Source: Gnetum montanum
Taxonomy: Eukaryota > Streptophyta > Gnetopsida > Gnetales > Gnetaceae
Length of the DNA: 35,063 nucleotides
Assembly: GCA_015680685.1 (NCBI GenBank)
Contig: MNCI01029990.1
Location: 139,184 to 174,246 of the forward strand
Reading direction: 5' to 3'
Within the stretch, counting starts at the first letter, position 1. Every line of letters begins with the position of its first letter. A model generated the notes under the pieces. It searched no databases. It was not told the origin of the DNA and saw nothing but the letters and a program-made list of their open reading frames with translations. The position numbers were made by a program, and so were the translations under genes. Shown in pieces: positions 20,480 through 31,047 of the stretch.

Positions 20480-21604
20480 AGTATGTGCTGATGGCTTGAT
20501 TCGTTGGTTTGTCCTTGACGAAGATAAACTACATGTTCTTTAGGATGCTCATGAAGGACCTTGTGGGGCAACTATGCATGGAGATGCACAGCCATAAAAA
20601 TATTGATGGCAAGATACTGTTAGCCTACATTCTTCAGGGATTCCCACCAGTTTGTCAAACCTTGTGAATGTTGTCAACGTGATGGAGGAATGACCACTTG
20701 CATGAAAGATCCTCAATAGTGGATTCAACCATTAGAACTTTTTGACATATGGAGCATTAACTTCATGGGTTCCATCACACCCATGTCCAATGGAAAAGCA
20801 TATATTATCATAGCAATTGACTATTGCACAAAATGGGAAAAATCAGTAGCTGCTACTAATTGTACATCATCCATTGCTACTAAATTTATACAAAAAAATA
20901 TTGTAAATAAGTTTGGAATGCCATGTTCACTAATTTTTGACAATTGAACTCATTTCACAGGTGCCACTTTTAGAAAGTTAATGCAATGCTTGGGGTTTGA
21001 ACATAAATTAACAACATCCTATCACCCTTGAGCCAACGATCAAGTAGAGGTAACCAACTAGGAGATCAAAAAATTACTAACACGAACCATTAGCAAATAT
21101 AGGAAAGATTGGAGTACAAAACTTAATGATGCCCTCTAGGCTTACTGTTCAACATGGAAACTTCCTATTGGCTACTCTCCCTATGAGTTGGTGTATGGAA
21201 AACTTCCAAAACTCCTAATCTAGTCTGAGCTCTATACACTCTCAACAACTTGTGACCTGGATCTTAACCTGAGTCTAACATAGAAAGAAAGATTGATTAA
21301 TATGAATGTGCTAGATGAAAATTGATTAGTAGCCCTATCATTGAATGAGGTGCACAAGGCATTCAATAAACAACGTCATGACCTAAGAATATGAAAGGTA
21401 AAACTTCAACTAGGAGATGAGGTCTTTTATTGAAACCCCACACATGTACCTTAGAAGGAAAAATTCCAAACATTGTCAAAGGGACATTATATAATTGATC
21501 AAACCTTTCCCTCTGGGGCCATGTTGATCTACAAGCTTGAAAGCCCAAATAAAAAGTAGTTGGTCAACATTCAACAAGTAAAACCTTTCTTCAAACCAAG
21601 ATAG
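20480..21604 (+). pseudogene. Element B integrase, broken
   Basis: The HHCC zinc region (DAHEGPCG to CECCQ) at ~20548-20680 is frameshifted. The core starts near 20700. The first catalytic Asp is Asn (WSINF, AAC 20759-20761); the second (LIFDN, GAC 20939-20941) and the Glu (QVEVTN, GAG 21047-21049) remain. A stop follows directly after LIFDN. The C-terminal GPY-type module is damaged (KGHYIID in place of GPY) and the frame ends with TAG at 21602-21604. No chromodomain. Confidence 0.82.
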
Positions 21605-21806
21605 GCGAGTGCAACTGCCACCTCAACGGATGGACAACCACATTCCATTTTTTGAATCTCCCCCTTCCAACTCAGTTATGGGGGAGATGGCCATTCATGC
21701 TAACAATCCATATGGCTTCTCAATTTTTCTACTTTTTGTTTTTCACATTTTTGATTTTTATAAATTATTTATTTTACAAATGTTTGATTTTTAGATTTTT
21801 TCTAAT
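21605..21806 (+). other. Start of the post-pol spacer of element B
   Basis: Aligns with 28840-28965 of element C (CCTTCCAACTCAGTTATGGG versus the C counterpart, then a T-rich stretch). It stops at CTAAT (21802-21806), the left target duplication of element C. Confidence 0.8.
21802..21806. repeat. Left target site duplication of element C (CTAAT)
   Basis: Identical to 32345-32349 directly after the 3' LTR of C. Confidence 0.85.
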
Positions 21807-22600
21807 TGACGAACCACAATATCGCATACGCGATATCACATCCACCACGCGATATCGCATCCTACCTCATCTTCTATAAATAAGAGGTGGCACCCTTGGT
21901 TCCAAGGTAGTTAGATTTAGACCCTTAGCTAGACTCTTACAGTTTTGTCATTCTAGAGTTAGAATTATTTCTATGTGCCGGTAGTAGGAGTCATAGAGTG
22001 AAAGGATCTTTATTTGAGCAATTTGTACCTGAGCATAATTTTGTGTGCAGCAATAAAGACGAAATTTATGATAAACCTTGCAGCATACAGATTAAGCTAA
22101 TTAGTAATTAATTATTGCTTAATGTTTTCCTAGTTAATTAATATTTCTCTCAACCTTCAACCCCCTTAGTTAAATACACTTAGTACGATTGCTTCGAGCA
22201 TGCGTGTAGCGCTTGGTAACCTAGTAACGATTAGCATTTGGTAATCCCAGCAGCGTTGCACCAGTTTAGGATGTGTACAGTAAGTGGGAACAGATACTAG
22301 TGTTAGGAACATTTAGAAATTAATTAATGAATAGTTAATGTAAGTTAACCACTTAGTTCTCTCTCCCTCTCCTTTATTAGCAGAAGACATAAAAAAATAC
22401 AAAAGCTATAAAAATCATATACCTCAAGCTTACTTAACCATACAACCATGACAATAAAAGTAAGTTTTGGAAGACAATGATTGATTAATCCTGAGTGTTC
22501 CATTAAGGCGCATAAGCACTTAGTCCTTGGAGTTTGACCGAATCATGCATGAAATGCTCATATTCGTATGGTTGAGTGTAGGGTACCTCGCCACTCATCA
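21807..22600 (+). repeat. 5' LTR of element C
   Basis: 794 bp, TGACGAA...CTCATCA. GATATC motifs at 21830-21837 and 21849-21858 lie just upstream of TATAAATA (21875-21882). R/U5 holds GGATCTTTATTTGAGC and AATAAAGAC (polyadenylation region ~22052). Its first bases read TGAC where the 3' LTR has TGAT. Confidence 0.93.
21875..21882 (+). promoter_or_regulatory. TATA box of element C 5' LTR
   Basis: TATAAATAAGAGGTGGCACCC is kept identical in the 3' LTR (TATAAATA at 30843-30850) and nearly so in LTRs D (33003-33010), E (31095-31102) and A (771-778, minus). Confidence 0.7.
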
Positions 22601-22601
22601 T

Positions 22602-22619
22602 TGGCACCGTTGCTGGGGA
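22602..22619 (+). promoter_or_regulatory. Primer binding site of element C
   Basis: TGGCACCGTTGCTGGGGA, two transitions away from the complement of the plant tRNA-Asp 3' end, one T after the LTR. Confidence 0.8.
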
Positions 22620-22744
22620 CTTAGTTGTTTGTGCACTACGTAGAACATAGGAATTCATTCATATCATTGGAACGTTAGAACGAACCCTTAGGGTTAATCA
22701 AAGAAAGACGAGACAATAGTACATTACACACCGAACAAGACAAG

Positions 22745-24663
22745 ATGTCTTCTTCTTCGCATAAGAGCACTTCACTGCCTAGGACTAACACAAGAGGCAG
22801 TCAGCGACATAATACACATAACCAGAATCCACCAGTTCCTCAACAGTTTTGTGTGGTATATATTCATCCCAATGAGTATGTACCCGATTTCACCTTTATT
22901 CTCTACAAAGACAAACAATTACGTTGGGGAGACTTGGAGGGTAACATAGTATTGCCTCCAAACCGATCAGTTCCCAACATGCTTCTTCGTGCTCTCACAC
23001 GAATAGGCATGCCACTTTTATACGTAGAATATGTTGCATGTGATCATGACTCAAGGAACTATCATCTCACAGAAGCACAAGGTCAAAGGAACTTGCGACA
23101 GGAGAGATACCATACATATTTGAAGGGTAAATGGCCCCATGACGCTCCACACATTTTGAGAAAAATTGAGGATGGTGAACCTACTTCAATAGGTTCCCCA
23201 TGAAATGATGTTCCTACTCTTGACATTGGTTAGGAGGTAGTGTATCAGAACCTCCACTCCACTATTCACAACCCTGGTTCTGATACCCATGAACACGAAG
23301 TGTTCAACGAAGAAACATGAACACACAATAAGGGCGAATGTTCTAATCATGATCATGATTGAGGCTGACACCACCAAATAGAAGGAAGAAAACACCGTCA
23401 TGGCGATGATTCTCCTTCTTCTTGACCTTCATCGTCATCTTCACCCTCTCCTTCAATGTCCAAATGTAGTCATAGGGAAACCAATCGTGAGGATAAGGGG
23501 AAACAAAAACAAAGAAATCGACGAGACATTTGAGAACGAGGACAAGGGCACTCTAAAGAATCAAGGCATAGAAGAAGGGAGAGTAGGGAACCACGTAGAC
23601 ACCATAGACGCTATGAATGAGATGATTACGAAGAACCCCTACTTGCAACTAAAAGCATGCTAGATATAACGGAGGTTGTAAGAGTTCCAACAGGGCACCA
23701 AAAGGATAGTAGGATCAAGAGGTTAGACATGAACAACATCCCACGATTTGAAGGGGGATATAACGCTGATCCTCAAAATCATTTACAAGCATTCCACGAT
23801 GCATGTGCCTTGCAAAAAATAGAAAATGAATAGAAAAAACTGAAGTTGTTCCTAAGGACATTAGTGAAAGAAACTGAAAGCTTGTACCAATCCTTAGAAC
23901 CAAAATCCATTTGGAGGTGGAGTACAATGTTAGAATTGTTCAATGATAAGTACCAAACATACTCCAGAGTGTCTAACCTACGAAAGAAAATCCAAGGATG
24001 GAAGCAAGGAAATCATGAACCCTTGGATGCTGCCATGGGCCGCTATTACACACTATTACATCGTTGCCCTAGCAATGGTTATTTGCAGCAGGATCAACTA
24101 TGCCATCTCGTGGATGGACTTAGGCATGAAATAAGAAGAACCCTTGGGGATGTACGCCCAAGGAAGGTTATCAGAGATTAGGTCTCATCAAATTCATAGA
24201 CTGCTAGAGCAAGTAGCCAAAGAAGAAGGTGAGCTATAAAAGAGAGAAAGTGTAGAAGAATACAACCGAGATCCTTCTCTTCGAAAAAAGGGAGTGAGAT
24301 TTTGTGAGGAGGAAGAAGAGTCACCACTCAAAGAGATGGTGAATAGGTAAACCTTTCCTCTCCAAAAGTTAACAACAAAAGTATCGGCAAAGGTAGATGA
24401 AATGTGGGACTCCCTAGATAATAGGTTTGAAACTATTCTTAAAATTGTAGAGGAGTCTAGGAAACGAGGTAGTGACCGAGTGGAAAATGCACATAACAAG
24501 GGTAAGGGCAAAATGGCCATCACAGAAGAGGTTGTGGATTCAGACATGAACAATGATAGTGGATGTGAGATATGCCACTATGACCATCCTAAGGGATGTT
24601 GCCTAGTAATCTCACATTTACAAAGTCTGGGGTGTATGCACTCAACCCACGACTAAATAAATG
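22745..24663 (+). pseudogene. Element C gag, broken
   Basis: Starts at ATG 22745. The first 152 codons are open and hold the N-terminal block (NEYVPDFTFILYKDKQLRWG, NIVLPPNRSVPNMLLRALTR, GMPLLYVEYVACD, QGQRNLRQERYHTYLKGK). After a TGA at 23201-23203 a His/Ser/Arg-rich linker follows with more stops. The gag domain is at ~23640-24180 (RFEGGYNADPQNHLQAFHDA, YQSLEPKSIWRWSTMLELF, EPLDAAMGRYYTLLHRCPSN). A one-base insertion near 24146 (GGGGATG versus GGGGTG in B) shifts the frame; it continues through MWDSLDNRFETILKIVEESR to a zinc-knuckle-like CEICHYDHPKGCC (C-x2-C-x3-H-x4-C, one residue shorter than the usual C-x2-C-x4-H-x4-C). Confidence 0.85.
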
Positions 24664-25825
24664 ACAAGCACCCTGATGGTTACCTTATCCCCAAGGTAAC
24701 CCAAGGTAGTTCCACCAACCTTCAACATATTATCCAAGTGGAACTCCACCACCACCCGTTGAGCAACATCAATAGTGGAAATATCCACAGTCATGGGGGA
24801 TGCCACCACCAAGGCAACAATACTCCTACCGGTAACCTGACCCATATGGCTACTATGTGCAACATCCAATCTCTCCACGAGACTCTGTTAGTTACATTAC
24901 ACTACAACATCACTACCAAGCCCAGGAGTATTATAGAACTCCTTCTCCTAGGGAAGATAACCCACAAATATACCATCCTTTAAATCCATCCGTAGCTCTC
25001 ACACTAATAGCTCCACTACCACCCACTCCAGCAATGCAAGGGGAACTCCCTACTCAACCGCAACAATGCAATGCCACAAGGGTTGTAAATCCTTAACCCA
25101 CTGTTGGTTTTGACAACTGTATGAAGAAAAGATCTTTCTTCAGAACCAACAGTCCAACCAAGCCCTTACAACCACAAGCGGTTGAACCTCTGAACGCCTC
25201 CCCATCAAATAAGGCTTCAGAGCTCCCTTCGAACCAAACACCAAGCTCAATGCATACAGTTATGTTAACACGTGCCGTTACTAACTGGATCAAGGTTGGC
25301 CACCTTCCCAGGAAATTCTTTGATCCTAGAAGCCCTCTAATCTATCTCCAAATCGCTGGGAATGCACCATGCAAAGCTCTTCTGGATTTAGGTTTTGGAG
25401 TCAACTTAATATCACAAGAAATGTACAAAACTTGCAACCTTCCTCCATTAAAGAAGAGCAATATTCACCTAGAGTTGGCTAACTAGTCCATCACTATTCC
25501 CTTAGGACTAGTGGAGGACATCGTTACCACTATGTGTGGGTGGTCATACTCGGCTGATTTCCTAGTGATACAAGTGAATAACAGTAAAGGGGACTTCCCA
25601 ATAATAATGGGAAGGGCATGGCTAAGTACTATAGATGCACGTCTAGGAATCTGTGATCTTTCCCTAGAAATATCTAAGAAGAACACTTTTGGAAACATTG
25701 AGAAGAAGAAGGTTCCATGCATCGCATACAGTGATACAGGGTGCAATTGCGTGCAAAGATCATGGGTTGTGCAAAGTTTAGCATTGCCTGCATGCGACCA
25801 ATGTGAAAAAAACATTAACATATAA
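24664..25825 (+). pseudogene. Element C gag-protease linker and aspartic protease, broken
   Basis: 24690-25250 encodes a Pro/Gln/Tyr-rich linker (YYPSGTPPPPVEQHQ, YPQSWGMPPPRQQY, HHYQAQEYYRTPSPRED, PTQPQQCN). The protease open frame 25121-25486 holds FFDPRSPLIYLQIAG and CKALLDLGFGVNLISQEMYK. The catalytic triad reads D-L-G (Asp codon 25385-25387) instead of D-T-G or D-S-G. A TAG at 25484-25486 follows ELAN; the frame then goes on through VEDIVTTMCGW, ADFLVIQVNNSKGDFPIIMG and RAWLSTIDA. Confidence 0.78.
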
Positions 25826-25989
25826 AAGTGCCTGTATGCAATAGCCACACAACAAGAAGACACCCAGTGGATGATAACTGATCAAGAGAGCAACTCACTA
25901 ATGTGCATGGAACTAACTGAGGGAATAACTTGTGCTTACATCAAAAGCATAGATGCACTAGAGCAAGTCTGCTGCCAACTTCCAAGCCT

Positions 25990-27560
25990 TAACCTTAAAA
26001 CAACAACTGAGGAAAGTTGGAAATTCCTGAAAAAATTCAAATAAGAGCCCTTAGAATTAAAGCCACTGCCCACCAGTCTAGAATATATGATTCTTGAAAA
26101 TGGAAAACCGGTAATTATCAATGCAAGACTTGCTTCCAACAAAAAGGAAGACTACTGAAGGTAATAAACAAGTCGTCAAAAGCCTTTGCCTGTTTATATC
26201 CTAAATTAACTGGAATAGATCCTAGGATATGCTAGCATAGGATTTACACTGACCCCTCCATGAAACCTCAAAAATAACCACAGAGGCGATTGAAACCAAA
26301 ATTGAAGCAACTAGTAAAAGAAGAAATAGAACAGCTTCTTAAGGCTGGGTTCATATATCTCAATACTGATAGCGAATGGGTTAGCCCTCTAGTAATCGTG
26401 CCTAAAAAGGGAGGCAAATGGAGGGTGTGCATAGATTTTAGGCTGCTAAACATGGCAACATTTAAGGATCACTTTCCATTGCCATTCATTGACCAAGTCT
26501 TAGACACCATAACAGGGCATCGTTATTACAATTTTTTGGATGGGTATAGTGGATAAAACCAAATACAGATAGCCCTAGAATATCAAGCTAAGACAATGTT
26601 CAGCAGTCCTTGGGGAATGTTTGTGTATAAACAAATGTCATTTGGCTTTTGTAATGCTCCTGCCACGTTTCAACACCTAGTTCTAAGTATATTCCAACAG
26701 TAGATAGGGAACGAAGTGGGAGTCTTTATGGACGACTTCTCCACCTATTGAAAAAGTTTTGATCAAGCCTTGGACTGATTAGAGCAAGTGCTAAAAAGAT
26801 GCGTAGAAATCAATCTAAGGGTCAACTAGTAGAAAAGCCATTTAATGGTCCAAGAAGGCATAGTACTTGGGCATAAGGTTTCACATGTAGGAATAGAGGT
26901 AAACCTAGATAAAATTAGGGTTATCCAAGGAATCACCCATCAACCAGAAACTGTCAAAGACATTTGGTCATTCCTTGGACACACTGGCTACTATAAGAGA
27001 TTCATTGAGAACTTATCCAAGATTGCAAAACCATTGGTAGAGCTAACAAAGAAGGATGTACCTTTTGAGTGGGCTAGGAAATGTGAACAAGAATTCCAAA
27101 CCCTAAAACGAAAGCTAGTAGAAACTCCCATTCTATAAGCTTTTGACTGGTCCTGACCATTCCACATCATGACTAACACGTCCAATTATGCCTTAGGAGC
27201 CATACTTACACAGTTAGATGACCAAAAGTGCCCTTACTACATCCATTGTGCAAGTAGAAGTATCACCGGTGCACAACTTAACTACACAACTACAGAGAAA
27301 TAATTAATGGTTGTAGTGTTTACACTGGATAAGTTTAGGTACTATGTGTTAGGTTACAAAGTGTTCATCCACATGGATCATACTACAATCTGGTTCCTCA
27401 TGAACAAGCCAATGGTTAGCCCTCATGTTATATGATAGTTGGTAATTCTACAGGAGTTCGATCTAACAATGATCGATCAAAAAGGCACCGAGAATGTAGT
27501 TGCAAATCATTTATCCCGATTGCACTTGGACAACAAAAAGGATTAATATGTAATGTCTGA
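25990..27560 (+). pseudogene. Element C reverse transcriptase and RNase H, broken
   Basis: A one-base frame change near 26147 joins ENGKPVIINARLAS to the main RT frame. RT blocks: LKQLVKEEIEQLLKAGFIY, EWVSPLVIVPKKGGKWRVCI, FKDHFPLPFIDQVLDTITGH, FLDGYSG then a stop, and the catalytic box FMDD at 26725-26736. The open part 26845-27138 covers IVLGHKVSHVGIEV and WSFLGHTGYYKRFIENLS. RNase H runs from FHIMTNTSNYALGA (first catalytic Asp position is Asn, AAC 27175-27177) through LNYTTTEK and a TAA, to VFIHMDH and ENVVANHLSR. Stops occur about every 50-100 codons. Length and block order are normal for a Ty3/gypsy RT-RH. Confidence 0.88.
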
Positions 27561-27729
27561 TCATTTTCTTGATAAAGCCCTCTTTGCTAGTGTAGTGAAT
27601 AACCAACCCACGGAGATGAACTGGTATAGTAGCATTCTCACCTATCTCCTTACTCAACAAACACCACAGGAGCTGGACTTTAGGAAGAAAAAATAGTTTC
27701 TTCATAGAGCCAAGTACTTCATGGAGATC

Positions 27730-28827
27730 AATGGACAACTTTACAAAGTGTATCCTGATGGCTTAGTTTGATGGTATGTGCCTGAGGTATACTAATTAAG
27801 AGTTCTCCAAGATGCTCATGAGGGTCCTTGTGGGGGTCACTATGTGGGGAGGTGAACGGCTATTAAGATCTTGCTTGCAGGATATTACTAGCCAACATTA
27901 TTTTGGGATGCCCATCAATTTGTCCGATCTTGTGAGCGCTATCAATGTGATTGGGGAATGACTGCTAAAATTGAGGATCCGCAACAATGGATTCAACCAT
28001 CAAAACCCTTTGTCATTTGGGGAATAGACTTTATAGGGCCCATTACACCAATGTCCAATGGAAAGGATTACATTGTAGTTGTCATAGATTATCTAACAAA
28101 ATGGGCTGAAGCAACTGCTGTTAAAGACTGCACATCATCTACAGCTGCAACTTTTTGAAAGTTAATGTAATGCTTAGGGGTTGAACATAAATTGACTACA
28201 CCTTATCACCCCCAAGTTAACGGACAAGCTGAGGTCACCAACAGGGAGATCACTAAAATATTGACTAGGATAATTAGCAAATATAGGCAAGATTGGAGCA
28301 CTAAACTGAATAATGCTCTTTTGGCATACTGTTCCATCTAGAAACTCCCTATAGGCTACTCTCCCTATGAGTTAGTGTATGGAAAGCTTCCAATGCTTCC
28401 AATTCAAATCAAGCTCTGTACACTATCAACGGCTTATGACCTCCACCTTGATCTTGATCTAGCACAAAAACAAAGGTTGGAAACTTTAAATGTGCTAGAC
28501 GAAAATTGATTAGCTACCCTATCATCAAATTAGTTGAATAAGGCATATAACAAGCAACATCATGACTTGAAGATTCGAAAGATTAAGTATCAACCAGGAG
28601 ATAAGGTTCTCTACTAGAACCCCACACATGTGCCACAACGCACAAAATTTCAAACACTGTGGGAAGGACCTTACATTATTCATACAAGCTTTTCATTCGA
28701 GGCCATGACCATATACAAACCTAACAGCCCTGATAGGAGATTATTAGTCAATTTGCAACAGACCAAACCCTTCCATGAATTTAGAACAGTTAGTGCACAT
28801 AATACCTCTAAGAAAGAACGACCCTGA
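27730..28827 (+). pseudogene. Element C integrase, with catalytic-core deletion
   Basis: The HHCC region is at ~27810-27950 (DAHEGPCGGHY to RSCERYQC); the last zinc Cys is Tyr (TAT 27940-27942). Core: WGIDFIGPITPMSNGKDYIV with the first Asp at 28027-28029. Relative to element B an in-frame block of about 84 bases is missing at ~28146, which removes the second catalytic Asp. The Glu (GQAEVTNREI, 28231-28233) is present. The C-terminal GPY module is intact (LWEGPYIIHTSFSFEAMTIY) and the frame ends at TGA 28825-28827. No chromodomain. It would insert the DNA copy into the genome; this one cannot. Confidence 0.87.
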
Positions 28828-30747
28828 TCACTATTTCAAATCTCCTCCTTCCAACTCAGTCATGGGGGAGACAGCTACCTCTGCTAACCATTTGAAGCCC
28901 TCAGTTATTTTTTAATTTTTTTTTTACACATTTTTTTACAAATTTCTTTAATTTTTCTTGTTTTTATTTTGCAACATCATTTATACTTTCTCATTTCTTT
29001 GTGTGACTATTTTTTTTGTTGTTTTTGTTTTGTTAGATTCGTCACTTAATAAGTGCTCGTGATGGTGGTATGAACTATATTCTATTGATTGCTAATGTTT
29101 GGTTTTTACCTTTGAGTTATAATGTTAATACTAAGATATGGTTCTTTTGATATAATAGGCAATAAGTCCACATCATCCATGCATCCATGAATTTCTATGG
29201 TCTCTCTTGGCTTGGAACTATACAGTCCCCTTCTTTAATAATAAAACTATTAACGAATTTGGCGATTGGGCATTTCTCAAACTAAGGAAAGACTCAAGGA
29301 CTGAAAATGGTGTGACTTCAACGGGATTCGATACATTTGTGCTAGCTATTCTCTTGGGTTATTGGATGTTTTCTTCTTGAGTTTTCCTTACCATTCCAAC
29401 ATTGCTCCATTATTGAGAAGCTGAGCCAATAAAAATAAGTCTTTGCATGGTGTGGTTCTCATGCAAAAAAAAAAAAAAATAACAGTGAGAATTCAAAGCA
29501 CACCCCTTAGACAAAAGAATCATCTGGGCTACAAGCATTGGTCATTGAACTAAATAAACATGTTCCCTCTAACTAAGGTCCTTTCTTGCTTCCTACTTCT
29601 CCCTTTCTCATCTTCCTCGGAATGGTTTTAACTCTTTGGTAGAAGCATTCTTGTTACTTCAAGTGGATGGATTGGCCAAGTGTATTAATGTAAAGTCACT
29701 AGATGTGGTTTGTTTGAGGCTAGATTTGGAGTGAGATCTACTCAGTTACATTAACCATAAATACACAAGGGGCTATACACCACCTTGTTCTTGGGACTCC
29801 ATTCCATTCTCTTCTTCCCATCATTCTTTCTCCATTTCCCACTTCATTACCGATTGTATCAGTAGCCTATATTTTGGTTGATGCATTGTTTTTTCTTTGG
29901 TGAATTCGTGTGGTTAAGTCTTTCACTCTTACTTCCAAACGACATTTCCAGAGCCTAAGGACTCTTTGAATGTGGGTTTGTTAGGGCATTAAGGGCATGA
30001 GCCTGCTTTGGGGAGGACCCACTGGAATTCCTATTTGGTGCATCAATTAACCTCTTTCCCTTATACATTTCTGCAATCAACATTTTTTGTTTTGTTCATT
30101 CCCATCTCTGACATCCATTTTATTGGCATTGCCATTGTTTCTTTTTCTCCATCTTTCTTATTTCTTATCTTTTCCATTCTATCGCTACTGGAGGATCACT
30201 CTTAGTCATGGGGGCCCTGGTCCAATTTTTTCAATTTTTCCTAACCCCTACACCTTGGGTACTCACCAGTCTTATATCTCTAGAATCTGTATTGGCCATA
30301 TCACAACTCAACCAATGGATCTTACACCGAGGCAAGATATCAACTGTATTGTGATTTACTTATCCTTGCTCATATGTGACTGTGTTGTGTGTGTAGATGG
30401 CAATCATACAACAATGGACTAGACCTGGAGGAAACACTTAGGATGGACTGGTGCTGGAACAATTATGCAAGGAACAAGATTGATGGCATAGTTATGGATG
30501 GACAATGGAAAATGCAATCTTGGCGTCGGCAGCAACACATCTTCTTCTCTTCTCTTTCAGCTGCCAAATAAGGCTGGATGTAAATTATGTATAGTTCTCA
30601 CTCTTGTAGTCATGAAAACTAATGTTGTCATGTATTGTAATGTTGACCCATTCAAATGTCATCCCATTCACTATTAGTTGTCATTCAAGTCAATAATCCC
30701 ACACCTTCCCAATATTTTGTAAGGAACTTAAGGAGAAGTTTTCATTC
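28828..30747 (+). other. Post-pol spacer of element C, no env-like gene seen
   Basis: About 1.9 kb, T-rich, containing a poly-A run (29465-29479) and several short frames without recognisable domains. The frame 30008-30205 is hydrophobic but only 65 residues, starts in a T-rich tract and has no counterpart I can see in B. The left part (to ~29470) has a homologous copy in element B (32345-32900), so it belongs to the element and is not a captured host piece. The words AGTCATGGGGG at 28858-28868 and 30204-30214 repeat the sequence at the 3' polypurine tract. Confidence 0.6.
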
Positions 30748-30760
30748 AGTCATGGGGGCA
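30748..30760 (+). promoter_or_regulatory. Polypurine tract region of element C
   Basis: AGTCATGGGGGCA ends directly at the 3' LTR start. The GGGGG core is the only purine-rich run at the expected place for plus-strand priming. Confidence 0.55.
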
Positions 30761-31042
30761 TGATGAATCGTGATATCACATACGCGATATCACATCCACC
30801 ACACGATATCACATACGCAATATCATGTCTTGCCTCATCTTCTATAAATAAGAGGTGGCACCCTTGGTTCTAAGGTAGTTATATTTAGACCCTTAGCCAG
30901 ACTCTTGGAGTTTTTTTATTCCAGAGTTAGAATTATTTCTATGTGCCCACAGTAGGAGTCATAGAGTGAACGGATCTTTATTTGAGCAATTTGTACCTAA
31001 GCATAATTTTTTGTATGGCAATAAATATGAACTTTATGATAA

Positions 31043-31047
31043 ACTTT
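31043..31047. repeat. Left target site duplication of solo LTR E (ACTTT)
   Basis: Pairs with ACCTT at 31819-31823, one C/T difference. The uninterrupted LTR of C (near 22074) reads ATAAACCTTGCAGC, confirming a single original copy. Confidence 0.8.

Larger units (their letters stand above)
14508..21806 (+). mobile_element. Element B, left part: Ty3/gypsy element interrupted by element C
   Basis: A 5' LTR (14508-15397) is followed by one T and a primer site, then degraded gag, protease, reverse transcriptase/RNase H and integrase in Ty3/gypsy order, then about 200 bp of 3' spacer. At 21806 the spacer is cut by element C and resumes at 32345. No chromodomain; a tRNA-Asp-type primer site and the KDHFPLPF-type RT place it near the Athila/Tat side of plant Ty3/gypsy elements. 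Many in-frame stops make it non-functional. A 5-bp target duplication AACTT (14503-14507) would be expected beyond its 3' LTR, outside the window. Confidence 0.9.

Noticed and set aside
21807-22600. Reading this LTR as the shared 3' LTR of B and 5' LTR of C
   Set aside because: The CTAAT duplication and the resumption of the B spacer at 32345 show it belongs to C alone.
24194-24553. Minus-strand open frame of 119 codons, Ser/Leu-rich
   Set aside because: Antisense of the C gag tail, where Glu/Arg-rich coding produces Ser/Leu on the reverse strand.
30008-30205. Hydrophobic frame as an env-like transmembrane protein
   Set aside because: Only 65 codons in a T-rich stretch, no signal peptide plus ectodomain architecture, no conserved copy visible.
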